A stretch of DNA of 64,000 nucleotides from Adenanthera pavonina (lineage: Eukaryota; Streptophyta; Magnoliopsida; Fabales; Fabaceae), in NCBI GenBank assembly GCA_026686845.1, contig JAIVEN010000020.1:7653501-7717500 (forward strand), given 5' to 3'. The notes under the pieces were generated by a model. That model was not told the origin of the DNA. It did not search any database and saw only the letters and a list, made by a program, of their open reading frames with translations. Both the position numbers and the translations under genes were made by a program. Of the stretch, positions 1 to 10,947 are shown piece by piece (positions within the stretch are counted from its first letter, which is position 1; each line of letters starts with the position of its first letter).

Positions 1-2075
1 TGTAGTCATAAGAAACATAAGTCAAGCATGAGATACAAGAACCCAAAGACAAATCTAAGGGATACACAAATAACATTACATATTGCATCATGTCAAAGTC
101 CTATACTTGACACTATATTACACATATATAACATGTGTTCTCAAAAAAGATCATACCCAACAATAGTGCTCAATATCCTGCATATCACTAAGGAGAACTA
201 ATCCTCCTCAACTTCCACCATGCTAGAGCTAGAATCCTTTTCTTGAGAGTGTTAACCATGGGGGGTGAGACAAAAGTCCCTATAACCAAGGGGCAACTTT
301 AATCAACAAAAGATTTCAAATGCAAAAGCAACAAATTTTAATGACAAGCTTACATATACAAGATATATCATACAAAATGCAATGCATATGATATGCAATA
401 GAAACCGCAACAATCACGGCTAAAATCATGAACTAGTTACCATCACAAGGTAACTTTGACGAATAGTCCCCTTCCAATAATTGGTGAAGGCCAATTCTAA
501 GGCAACCACTAAATCACACCTCGCACTAATTATGACCCGACCAAAGACCATCCCATTAGTGGTTGGACCACAGTTCTGCTTCCTCTGAAACATCCAAATT
601 GGTGACCATATAAAGAAGGTACATCCCAATCCATAGCCACTTGAGTCTCTCGGCCAAAAGATGACTATTTAGTGATAGTGATATCACAAGTCTCACCACT
701 TGAGCATAAAGCCCAGTGTGCTATTTAGTGGAATGGCATGCCGTGTAATATTTACTGATATTGTCATCCAACATCATCATCTCTCCACATTATACAACTA
801 GTGACAATGCCAAATGCCATGCTAATATATCATCTCATGCCATATATCATCATGTTAGCATAATATCAACATACAAGATAACTCACAGGATGCACAATAA
901 TCATATACATATTCATGTTCCTCATGCTCATAAACATACATACATGCATGCATTAGTCATCCTCTCACTCACCATCATCATCAACATCATCGCTATCATC
1001 ATCACACTAGTATATTATCCTTCTGTAAAATATGACTATATAATTGCACAATAATCATACATCAATTTCTTCCATATTTACAAGCATACATATATCTAAC
1101 AATTTGTCTTGTCATAGTTTTCAAAAGAAGAAAAGGGTACTAGAAACTTATTAGTAGTGCCATAAAAATACATATTATGATATGAGAAGTTTAAAACATA
1201 TATAATGAATAAAAGTTACTTCCCAATAACCTCAAGTCGCCTAAACTCACTCAACATCTTGGTAGGCCATTGGAGGACCAACTACATACATACAAGAGGG
1301 ATGCAAGATAGATTTACCCTTTAACCCTCGAAATGATTAGTCCATTCTCTGACTAATGGTCAACATTATGAGTCAGTTAGTGTGGAGTGACATTGCATCG
1401 ATTTTGAAACATAGTAAGTAACATTGCTCCAAAAGCATGTTTAAGGTGTCAATAGCTCCTCAAGAAATATTTCTGCGGTATATTTGCCCTTTAACCTAAA
1501 ATGTAATATAGGTCACATAAATTCATGCATGTGAAATAAAAATAGTCCAAGAGCATAGGATGCCATAAGAGAAAGAATGAAAAATAAAATAAAGGAAAAA
1601 GAAAATAGAATGGAAGAAGAAAAATAAAATAAAAATTCCCAAAGTCAAAGGACACTTGGTAAAATAATATTCTTCTGTTTATTTTCCACCACTAATCAAA
1701 TGCATGTATGACATCATAAGCTCATGGAAAGTAAAATCTACATGTCACAAAGGAAAAGTAAGATAATAAAAAATCAAGCACAATTTCCATTATTTATTTC
1801 ATAATTCCAATATTTTTTTAAAATAGGCTAACAAATCCAAATACTATCTAATAAACACAAATTAGCTAATAATCACCATTAAAAATACTAAGTAATGAAG
1901 AATAAAATATGTAAACATAATGACTTATTAGGAAGCCTTTGTGGGAAATTTCAAATTGGTGCAAGGAAGCTTTTGGAAGGAAATTTAAATTATTAATCTT
2001 TTAAGTCTAAAACTAAAAGGACATTACATGGGCTCTATGAGTTAATGGGTTTGTCTCCCTTTATTTAGGTCTGAC
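1..2075. other. AT-rich intergenic DNA, no gene recognised
   Basis: No open frame here has a recognisable domain. The sequence holds runs of CAT/ATC trinucleotides near 760-1010 and poly-A-rich stretches near 1560-1900. A 97-codon frame at 761-1054 is rich in His and Ile because it reads through those CAT/ATC runs, and I do not regard it as a gene. The last five bases (2076-2080, AATTT) are the left target-site duplication of the copia element that follows. Confidence 0.6.
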
Positions 2076-2080
2076 AATTT

Positions 2081-3808
2081 TGTTGAATCAAGAGTTTTGA
2101 TGATTCCAAACCAATATCCAAGAGCTTGGATTGAAGATATCAAAGGAGATCAAAAGTGCTTCAATTGAAGAATTTGAAGAGTATTTTCTGCTAGATCTTT
2201 TGTAGGATCTTTAGTTTTTATTTTGATTGGGTAAAAGATTTTGATTTGAGAAAAAGATGTTTTCAAACCTTGATTTGAAGTTAAATCTTTACTTATTTGA
2301 AAAATACTCACAAACAGACGAAGTTTGAAAGTTTAAACTGAACTGTTATGTTGGAAATTCAAACTTTACCGTTGGAAATTCGAATTTTGAGCTAAAACTG
2401 AATAAGTCTGAAGAGATGTCTCTCTGTCAGACGAATTTTGGTCATCCAAAATTCGAATTTTCATCAAGTCTGAAAGAAGCCTTTTTAGTGACAGACGAAC
2501 TTCACAGTTTCAAAATTCGAATTTCAGATAAAATGCAATTTATGAAAACCAAAGAAATTCTTCTGAAACTATGTTAAAGTTCATCTGAAATCAAGAAGAA
2601 ATTAAGTTTGAAAAATGCTCTCTGACAGACGAACTTTGACTTTGCAACATTCGAATTTTCATATAAGTCTGAAAGGAGCTTCTTTGAGACAGACGAATTT
2701 CACTCTTTCAAAATTCGAATTTCAGACAAAACACAACTTGAGAAAATAGAAGAAATTCGTCTGAAATAATGTTAAAGTTCATCTGAGATCAAGAATAAAT
2801 TAAGTTTCAAAACCGGTCTCTGACAGACGAATTTTACTCTGTCAAAATTTGAATTTCGAAGAAAGTGATCTACTGTGCCTCTTTGAACGTTCAATGAACA
2901 GATAAATTTTGGGCATCCAAAATTCAAATTTCGAGGGTACTGTAGAAAATTGAAAACACTGTTCACGATTTACAGAAAAACTTTCTTCTTGAAAATTCGT
3001 ATGTCACATTGTGAAAATATTTTATAAGTTTCAAAATTCGAATTTCACTCTATGGACAGACGAGCTTCGTATTTTAACGTTGGAAGCTTTAACCTTCGGT
3101 TCCTTCGAAATTCGTCTGCTGACCAACCAAAATTCGAATTTCAGTGTGTCAGAAACATTAAATACGGTTGGTAAACAGATAGTTTTTCTGAGTAACCGTT
3201 GGATAACTTCCCCAACGGATAGATTTAAGTCTCTAACGGATATTTGAGACCTAAAACTATAAATATAACATCATTTGAAGTTATGGGTAACGAATCAAAC
3301 TTGTATTTACCTAATTTCTGCTGAATCTTCTTCTCAAAAGCTTTTACCCTCTCAACTTCATTATCTGTACTTTAACCTTCATATCTACTCTATTCAAGAG
3401 AGTTATATATTTGTAAACAATCTACTCTTCATCTGGAAGAAAGATTTACTTGTGAGGGAAATTCATAAGGGGATTGGGAAAGCACATAGAGGAAGTGCTT
3501 AGAGAGTTTGAGAGAGCTCAGGAACAGAGCATACTCGTGTACTGTGGCATTAGCAAGAAGCCCGTTGAAATTCTTGCTGTATAGTGGATAAATCTCAAGA
3601 GTTGTCTTGGGGACTGGACGTAGGTCAAGTGGATAGACCGAACCAGGATAAATCACTGAGTCTTCTTCTCCTTATCCTTACTTATCAGCTTACTCTGTTT
3701 TACTCGTTGTTTTCATTACACTGTGATATCTTCACCCACTTCACTTTGTGCAGAAAAATTTCAATCTTCCCAATTCACCCCCCTCTGGGGAAGTCAGCCT
3801 TGCTAACA
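2081..3808 (+). repeat. 5' LTR of copia element A (1,728 bp)
   Basis: The left boundary is set by the target duplication and the right boundary by the CTAACA end two bases before the PBS. The U3 part (about 2320-3150) is an array in which the palindrome AATTCGAATT recurs at least six times, with further degenerate copies. It alternates with CAGACGAA or its complement TTCGTCTG, usually 20-30 bp away. The U5 part (about 3480-3800) has no such array and is well conserved with the other copia LTRs in the window. Against the 3' LTR I count about 28 differences in 1.6 kb. Confidence 0.95.
3258..3265 (+). promoter_or_regulatory. LTR TATA box of element A
   Basis: TATAAATA lies just downstream of the palindrome array. 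The same box, in closely similar surroundings, recurs in the 3' LTR of A, both LTRs of element B (18024-18031 and 28185-28192) and the minus-strand LTR at 49605-49612. Conservation between otherwise different LTRs supports a promoter role. The transcription start is not determined. Confidence 0.7.
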
Positions 3809-3810
3809 AG

Positions 3811-3824
3811 TGGTATCAGAGTCC
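3811..3824 (+). other. Primer-binding site of element A (initiator tRNA-Met type)
   Basis: TGGTATCAGAGTCC lies two bases after the LTR end. It matches the usual plant copia PBS complementary to the 3' end of initiator methionine tRNA (TGGTATCAGAGC), with one change near its end. Confidence 0.9.
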
Positions 3825-3863
3825 AGATTCCCATTCAAAGGATTTTACAGTCCAGGAACAAAG

Positions 3864-4935
3864 ATTGCTGGCTTTGGAGAGAGTATACTTCCTGAAGGGA
3901 ACAATACTAACAGACCACCAGGCTTCAGTGGAGAGCATTATGGGTACTGGAAGATGAGGATACATATCTACCTCCAATCAATTGATCTTGACATCTGGTC
4001 AGTTATTGAAAAAGGAGATTTCGCCCCAATGGCCTTAACTGAAGATGGAAGATACAAAGAGAAGCTGGAAGCAAAATGGAATGATGAAGACAGAAGGAGA
4101 GTCTTACTGAATTTCAAAGCAAAGCATTGTTTAGTCAGTGCCCTGAACCAGGATGAATTCTACAGAGTCTCGCAATGCACCACTGCAAAAGGGATGTGGG
4201 ACACTCTGCAGATTGCACATGAAGGAACATCTGGGGTCAGGGAGAACAGACTCAATACATGCATTGGAGAGTATGAGAGCTTCAGAATGGCTGAAGGAGA
4301 AACTGTAAAGGAGCTTCAAAAGAGATTTACTCTCATTGTGAATCAACTAAAGAGCCTAGGAAAGGAATACTCTCGATCAGAGAAAGTGAGAAAAATACTC
4401 AGAGCTCTCCCTCTGGAATGGCAGCCCAAGGTGACAGCAATAGAAGAAGTCAGAGGAGAATCAATGGGCTCTGTCACAGCTCTTTTCGGCAGCCTTGAGG
4501 AGTATGAAGGAAAAATTAAAGCTCTTAAGGAAGCTGGATTAGACAGAAAGAAGAAAGGCCTTGCCCTCAAAGCTGTTGATGAAAAGGAAGAAGAATCTGA
4601 CGAAGAGGAAGAGCTGGATGAGGAAACTCTGGCTATGATGGTCAGAAAATTCGGAAGATTCTACAGCAAGAAGAAGAACAAGAGATTCTTCAAGAAGGGA
4701 GCTGCTGGAGAAAGCAAGAAAGAGGCAAAAGAACCTGTGACTTGCTATGAGTGCAAGAAGCAGGGACACATAAAGTGGGACTGCCTCCAATTCCTCAAGA
4801 AGCAAGAAAAAGAAAAGAAAGTTGCTGACAAAGGGAAGAAGAAGAAAGCCTACATGTCATCCATATGGGACAACAGCTCAGATGCGGAATAAGAAGATGA
4901 AGATGAGATTGCCAACATTAGTCTGATGGCACTTG
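3864..4935 (+). pseudogene. gag: gag (N-terminal part) of element A
   Basis: This encodes the structural capsid-like protein that packages the element RNA. The frame is open from upstream to 4892, but the expected start codon is lost: the conserved start Met-Ala-Gly-Phe-Gly-Glu reads ATT (Ile) at 3864 here, whereas the copies at 18620 and 49008 keep ATG. After the PPGFSGEHYGYWK segment comes the helical gag core. A CCHC zinc knuckle (CYECKKQGHIKWDC) lies at 4743-4784, followed by a Lys-rich stretch. A TAA at 4890-4892 replaces a GAA codon present in the minus-strand copy. The coding sequence is then cut by the solo LTR at 4936 and resumes at 7567. Confidence 0.9.
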
Positions 4936-7561
4936 TGTTAGGTTGACTGGTCACCCAAGAGGAGGGGTGAATTGGGTAATGCAAGATTTTTGCTCTTTTG
5001 GATCACAACCCAATTTCACCTAGAGTGCAGCAAAACAGGGATAAACAGAGATGGTTGTGTGCAGCAGCTGAGTAGAGAAGATAAAGAATAATACACAATG
5101 ATTTATACTGGTTCAGCCCAACCACTTGGCTTACATCCAGTCCCCAAGCCACCACTTGAGATTTTCCTCTATATCTCACAAGTTTGATCCGGGCACCTGT
5201 GAAGCCTCAGTACATTCCCACAAGTTTCAGTAGGCACTTGTGAAGCCACTCTCCTCACACCCTTACAAGATGTGTAAATCCCTTAGTGTTTCCCCACACT
5301 AAGATTCTACCCAGAAAATGTAGAAAGAAATGTTTACAGAATGAAAACTCTCTTGAAGAGTAGATAATACATTGAAAGTTCACTCTATTGAGGTGGGTTT
5401 TTCAAACAATGCTGAGATAAAAGGATTTTACAAGTTGTAGCAGCATTTTCGCATAAATTCTCTTAAGATTGTTACCCATGAGTTCAAATGAAGTTATATT
5501 TATAGTTTTATAGTGTAATTAGACATTAGACACAAGATCTAGCCATTAGAGACGTTACCCAATGGTTTACTCTGCAAAACTAGCCGTTACCAACTTTATT
5601 TAATGTTGCTGACATACTGAAATTCAAATTTTGGATGTTTGACAGACGAATTTCGAAGGAACCGAAGGTTAAAGCTTCCAACGTTGAAATAGTGAAGTTC
5701 GTCTGTTCATGAAGTGAAATTCGAATTTTGAAACTTAGAAAACGTTTCCACATTGTGACATACGAATTTTCAAGAAGAAAGTTTTTCTGTTAAGTGTGAA
5801 CAGTGTTTTCAATTTGCTACAGTGCCCTCAAAATTAGAATTTTGGAAGCCCAAAATTTGTCTGTCCACTGAACGTTCAAAGAGGCACAGTAGATCACTTT
5901 CTTTGAAATTCGAATTTTGAAAGGGTGAAGTTCGTCTGTCAGAGAGAGACTCTTTTCAGACTAGTTTCAACATTCGAATGTTACAAGACTTGTCATTCGT
6001 ATGTCAATGTTTCATTTCAATAGACTCAAAACATAGCTTCTGAAATTTGAATTTTAATGTTCAAAGTTCATCTATCAGAGAGCAGTTTTGAAACTTAAAT
6101 TATTCTTGATCTCAGATGAACTTTAACATTGTTCCAGAAGTGTTTTCTTGTTTCTGGAATTGTGGAATTCAAATTTTGAAAGTGGAAAGTTGTTTGTTGA
6201 TTGTTTCAGAAGTATTTCCATGTTTCTGTAATCGCAAAATTTGAATTTTCAAAGGGGAAATTCGTCTGTTGGTTGTTTCAGAAGTGTTTTCACGTTTCTG
6301 CAATCGCGAAATTCGAATTTTCAAAGTGGAAATTCGTCTGTTGGACCTGAAGTTCGAATTTTGCAAGCTAAAATTCGTCTGTCAGTGGCAAGCTCAATTC
6401 TGTTCGAAGGTTCTCTTCGAAATTTGAATTTTGGAGGCCCGAAATTCGTCTGTCGCAACGGAACCTACGTAACTTCAAATTTTGCACTGTAGACAATTTT
6501 GCAGAAGCTATAACTCTCTCATTTTAACTCCAAATTAAGAAAATGACCTATGGTTGGAAATCTCTGAATGTCTACTTTCAAATGAAACAAGTTTTACTTC
6601 AAAAACAAACGTGTTTTGTGAGATATGATCGAAATAGTGATAAGAGGTTAAAACTGAAAATTCATATCTCACTACTCAACTTTAAATAACCATAACTTTT
6701 TCATATGACTTTCATTTTGAGTGAAATATCCTTCTTTGAAAAGCTTATTAAGTATAATTTCATATGAAATAAGTCTTACATCAAAGCCATATGTATTTTG
6801 AGAGATATATTAAAAATACTAAGCAAAGGTCAAACTTCAGATTCTTGAAAACCAGATGCCTGACTTGAAATTCGAATTTCAACACTTGAAATTCGTCTGT
6901 CAGAGGTGATATCTCTGGAACTTCAAATTTCAGTCAGCAAAGTTCGTATTTTCATCAAGTATATGAAGTTTAACTTCCCAAAATTCATCTGTCATCAGAG
7001 TTTTTCAAATCTAACATATATTAATATCAGATTTACTTAATCTAACTCATTTAGAACATATGGTAACAAGATTAAGTAAGTTTTAAAGATTAATCCCACC
7101 TCAAGACCTTAGTGAAAATAAAACATACCTAGTGACTAGGTCTTCAAATGTTGAGTTCCACTTCCACTTGGTCATTTCCTTCTTGGCATGCTCCCTTCTG
7201 ATCTTCCATTTTTGGAGCATCCTTTCTTTTCTTCTTTCTTGAGTGAGGCATGATATTGATTTCCATTTCTGTGTTCCAATGCTCACTCTTCTTACTTGGA
7301 CCAACCTACATTTAATATATTACACTTACAAATCAAGTAGTTAGTTCAGTTTATATATCCAACTTATGTTATTCATTATAAAAGTACAATGGATGTATTT
7401 GCACATAGCATCATATATATATTATAACCATAATTAAAGACATGCTAATGCATATTTTACTTCTATAAGGAACATTATATATGTCAGATACATATGATGC
7501 ATTTGTTCCTTATTACTCTATATTTGTTATCATCAAAACTTATATTATACTAAACCTTACA
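4936..7561 (-). mobile_element. Solo LTR of a related copia family inserted in gag of element A
   Basis: The segment starts TGTTAGG and ends CCTTACA. It is flanked by the duplication ACTTG (4931-4935 and 7562-7566); removing it and one duplication restores the gag reading order. Read on the minus strand it is a 2,626-bp LTR beginning TGTAAGG and ending CTAACA. Its conserved U5 segment, including the CCAGTCCCCAAG complement, lies at about 5100-5150, and its U3 carries the same kind of TTCGAA and TTCGTCTG array at about 5620-6480 and 6860-6990. No internal coding sequence remains, so it is a solo LTR left by recombination between two LTRs. Small frames inside it, such as 6241-6492, follow the repeats and are not genes. 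Confidence 0.93.
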
Positions 7562-7566
7562 ACTTG

Positions 7567-8294
7567 CTTCTGAAGAAGCCACACCCTCATGCAGCAGTGA
7601 TCAGGAAGAAGAGGTATATGAATCTGAACCTTCCTATTCTGAATTGCTGGATGCATTTCATAAGCTTCATGATGATTTCATTAAAGTTGCTAAAGAACTA
7701 AAGCTGGTAAAGAAGAAGATAAATAAGCTGGAATCTCAAAGCACAATCTCTGAAATTACTTCTTTACCTACTGCTAAATCTGTTTGCTGTACTTCATGCA
7801 CTGAACTTAAGCAAACTAATGATTACTTAGTTAAAAGCATGTCTAGGCTCACTAGATGTAAAGATATGTTGTTTGCCTTGATGGGGAGCCAAAGAATTTC
7901 ACAAGGAAAAGCTGGTCTTAGCTATGATCCATGTGCTGTCATGGAAAAGATTAGGAAGAAAAACCAAAATGCATATAGGAGACATTTTATGCATGCTAAG
8001 AGCAATAAGAAGAAAAATAATGCATCACCTCACATTGAGACATATAATCAACCAAGGCATGCTAGACAGAAGTATTATCTGCATTGTTTTCTTCCTGCTT
8101 CTCAATCTAGCAGTCCCTTCACTACCTGTCATTTCTGCAACAAAAAGGGACACATTTCCAGTTCCTGTATTTTAAAGAAAAATGGACTTAGCAGGAAAGT
8201 TGAATGGGTTCCCAGAGTTGCATCTGCATCTAGGGAAAGATCTACTAACCAAAAAGGACCCAAGCAAATTTGGGTACCTAAAAAGAAAACATGA
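7567..8294 (+). pseudogene. gag: gag (C-terminal part) of element A
   Basis: This continues gag after the solo LTR, with the acidic stretch SDQEEEVYE and a charged coiled-coil-like segment (ELLDAFHKLHDDFIKVAKEL, about 7626-7730). This post-knuckle extension is typical of Sireviruses. A second CCHC knuckle, CHFCNKKGHISSSC, lies at 8127-8168. The end is the copia hallmark KQIWVPK followed by TGA at 8292-8294. The stop overlaps the ATG that opens the protease-integrase frame (ATGA, 8291-8294), which is in the -1 frame. Confidence 0.9.
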
Positions 8295-9333
8295 ATATTG
8301 ACTTGCAGGTCTGTCTTAAAGTTAAGAAAAGCAACAAATGGTATATGGACAGTGCCTGCTCAAGCCACATGACTGGTGATAAGGAGAAGTTCATCACCCT
8401 TAGAGACAAGAAAGGAGGAAATGTGACCTTTGGAGGTGATCAATATGGCAAAATCGTTGGCATTGGTATTGTGGGGAAAAATCCAGAAACATCCATTGAA
8501 GAGGTGCTGTTTGTAATTGGCCTCAACCACAATTTGCTGAGCGTGAGTCAGACCTGTGATAGAGGAAACTGGGTGCTGTTTGACTCAAAGTTTTGCTTGG
8601 TCATCAGAAAAAGTGATCACAAAGTAATCCTAAAAGCTCAAAGGGATGGTAACTGTTATACTATTGATCTTGATGAACTTCCTCCCTTAGATTCTGTGTG
8701 CTTAATTGGTCAAAATAACGATAGTTGGTTATGGCATAGGAGATTAGCTTATGTTAATATGAATCAATTGTCTAAACTGGTTAAAAATGAGCTAGTTACT
8801 GGTTTGCCAAAAATATCTTTTGAAAAGGATAAAGAATGTGATGCATGCTTAAAAGGAAAACAAATTAAATCATCCTTCAAATCTAAAAACATAGTTACCA
8901 CAACTAGACCACTTGAGTTGCTGCATATGGACTTAATTGGACCTTCTAGGGTAAAGAGTCTTGGTGGTAATCTGTATGTGCTTGTAATTGTAGATGATTA
9001 TTCTAGATTCACTTGGACATTATTTCTTTCCTCTAAAAGTGATACCTTTGATGCATTTGTAACCTTAGCTAAGAAAGTGCAAAATGAGAAAGATATTTCT
9101 ATTGTATCTATCAGGTCAGATCATGGAGGAGAGTTTGAAAATGCATACTTCTTGGAATACTGCAATGAGCATGGAATTGACCACAACTTCTCAGCACCAA
9201 GGACTCCTCAACAAAATGGAGTAGTAGAAAGGAAGAACAGAACTATTGGAGAAATGGCCAGAGCTATGCTGAATGGGAAGGAACTTTCTCAAGTGTTTTG
9301 GGCTGATGCAGTGAACACAACAAGTTACATCTT
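8291..9333 (+). pseudogene. pol: pol of element A: protease and integrase, truncated
   Basis: The frame is open and encodes the aspartic protease active site MDSACSSHMTGD (from about 8345; DSA in place of the usual DSG). The GAG-pre-integrase and integrase core follow. The first zinc-binding His is in WHRR, but the second His of the usual GH motif is Tyr (AYVN); the Cys pair is CDAC. The catalytic triad is visible as HMDLIGP, RSDHGGEF and QQNGVVER. The frame runs into LTR sequence at about 9329-9334 and ends at 9367, so the integrase C-terminus, reverse transcriptase and RNase H are absent. It is in the -1 frame relative to gag. Confidence 0.92.
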
Positions 9334-10942
9334 TGTAGGATCTTTAGTTTTTGTTTTGATTGGGTAAAAGATTTTGATTTGAGAAAAAGATGTTTTCAAA
9401 CCTTAATTTGAAGTTAAATCTTTACTTATTTGAAAAATACTCACAAACAGACGAAGTTTGAAAGTTTAAACTGAACTGTTATGTTGGAAATTCAAACTTT
9501 GCCGTTGGAAATTCGAATTTCGAGCTAAAACTAAATAAGTCTGAAGAGATGTCTCTCTGTCAGACGAATTTTGGTCATCCAAAATTTGAATTTTCATCAA
9601 GTCTGAAAGAAGCCTTTTTAGTGACAGACGAACTTCACAGTTTCAAAATTCGAATTTCAGATAAAATGCAATTTATGAAAACCAAAGAAATTAGTCTGAA
9701 ACTATGTTAAAGTTCATCTGAAATCAAGAAGAAATTAAGTTTGAAAAATGCTCTCTGACAAACGAACTTTGACTTTGCAACATTCGAATTTTCATATAAG
9801 TCTGAAAGGAGCTTCTTTGAGACAGACGAATTTCACTCTTTCAAAATTTGAATTTCAGACAAAACACAACTTGAAAAAATAGAAGAAATTCGTCTGAAAT
9901 AATGTTAAAGTTCATCTGAGATCAAGAATAAATTAAGTTTCAAAACCGGTCTCTGACAGACGAATTTTACTCTGTCAAAATTTGAATTTCGAAGAAAGTG
10001 ATCTACTGTGCCTCTTTGAACGTTCAATGGACAGATAAATTTTGGGCATCCAAAATTCAAATTTCGAGGGTACTGTAGAAAATTGAAAACACTGTTCACG
10101 ATTTACAGAAAAACTTTCTTCTTGAAAATTCGTATGTCACATTGTGAAAATATTTTATAAGTTTCAAAATTCGAATTTCACTCTATGGACAGACGAACTT
10201 CGTATTTTAACGTTGGAAGCTTTAACCTTCGGTTCCTTCGAAATTCGTCTGCTGACCAACCAAAATTCGAATTTCAGTGTGTCAGAAACATTAAATACTG
10301 TTGGTAAACGGATAGTTTTTCTGAGTAACCGTTGGATAACTTCCCCAACGGATAGATTTAAGTCTCTAACGGATATTTGAGACCTAAAACTATAAATATA
10401 ACATCATTTGAAGTTATGGGTAACGAATCAAATTTGTATATACCGAATTTCTGCTGAATCTTCTTCTCAAAAGCTTTTACCCTCTCAACTTCATTATCTG
10501 TACTTTAACCTTCATATCTACTCTATTCAAGAGAGTTATACATTTGTAAACAATCTACTCTTCATCTAGAAGAAAGATTTACTTGTGAGGGGAATTCACA
10601 AGGGGATTGAGAAAGCACATAGAGGAAGTGCTTAGAGAGTTTGAGAGAGCTCAAGAACAGAGCATACTCGTGTACTGTGGCATTAGCAAGAAGCCCGTTG
10701 AAATTCTTGCTGTATAGTGGATAAATCTCAAGAGTTGTCTTGGGGACTGGACGTAGGTCAAGTGGATAGACCGAACCAGGATAAATCACTGAGTCTTCTT
10801 CTCCTTATCCTTACTTATCAGCTTACTCTGTTTTACTCGTTGTTTTCATTACACTGTGATATCTTCACCCACTTCACTTTGTGCAGAAAAATTTCAATCT
10901 TCCCAATTCACCCCCCCTCTTGGGAAGTCAACCTTGCTAACA
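9334..10942 (+). repeat. 3' LTR of element A, lacking its first 120 bp
   Basis: It matches 2201-3808 of the 5' LTR almost base for base, with a constant offset of 7,133 and one extra C near the end. The first 120 bp of the LTR, and so its 5' TG terminus, are missing because of the deletion that fused it to the integrase. It keeps the palindrome array, the TATA box, the U5 segment and the CTAACA terminus. Confidence 0.95.
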
Positions 10943-10947
10943 AATTT

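Larger units (their letters stand above)
2081..10942 (+). mobile_element. Ty1/copia element A (Sirevirus/Maximus-like), internally deleted
   Basis: The element starts TGTTGAAT and ends GCTAACA. It is flanked by the 5-bp duplication AATTT (2076-2080 and 10943-10947), which fixes both ends. The order is 5' LTR, PBS, gag, protease and integrase, then a truncated 3' LTR. This domain order (integrase before the missing reverse transcriptase) is that of Ty1/copia. The long LTRs and the extended gag with a coiled, charged C-terminal part fit the Sirevirus/Maximus lineage. Two later events broke it: a solo LTR landed in gag, and a deletion removed everything from the end of the integrase core to the first 120 bp of the 3' LTR. 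It cannot move by itself. Confidence 0.95.

Noticed and set aside
761..1054. 97-codon His/Ile-rich frame
   Set aside because: It follows CAT/ATC simple repeats, and no domain or neighbour supports it.
2310..3150. Regularly spaced palindromes suggestive of a CRISPR array
   Set aside because: Spacing and units are irregular, spacers are themselves related, and the array lies in U3 of a plant LTR with a TATA box and PBS downstream.
3811..3824. Possible tRNA-related gene fragments at the several TGGTATCAGAG sites
   Set aside because: Each lies next to an LTR end as a PBS of 12-14 bp; no tRNA cloverleaf surrounds them.
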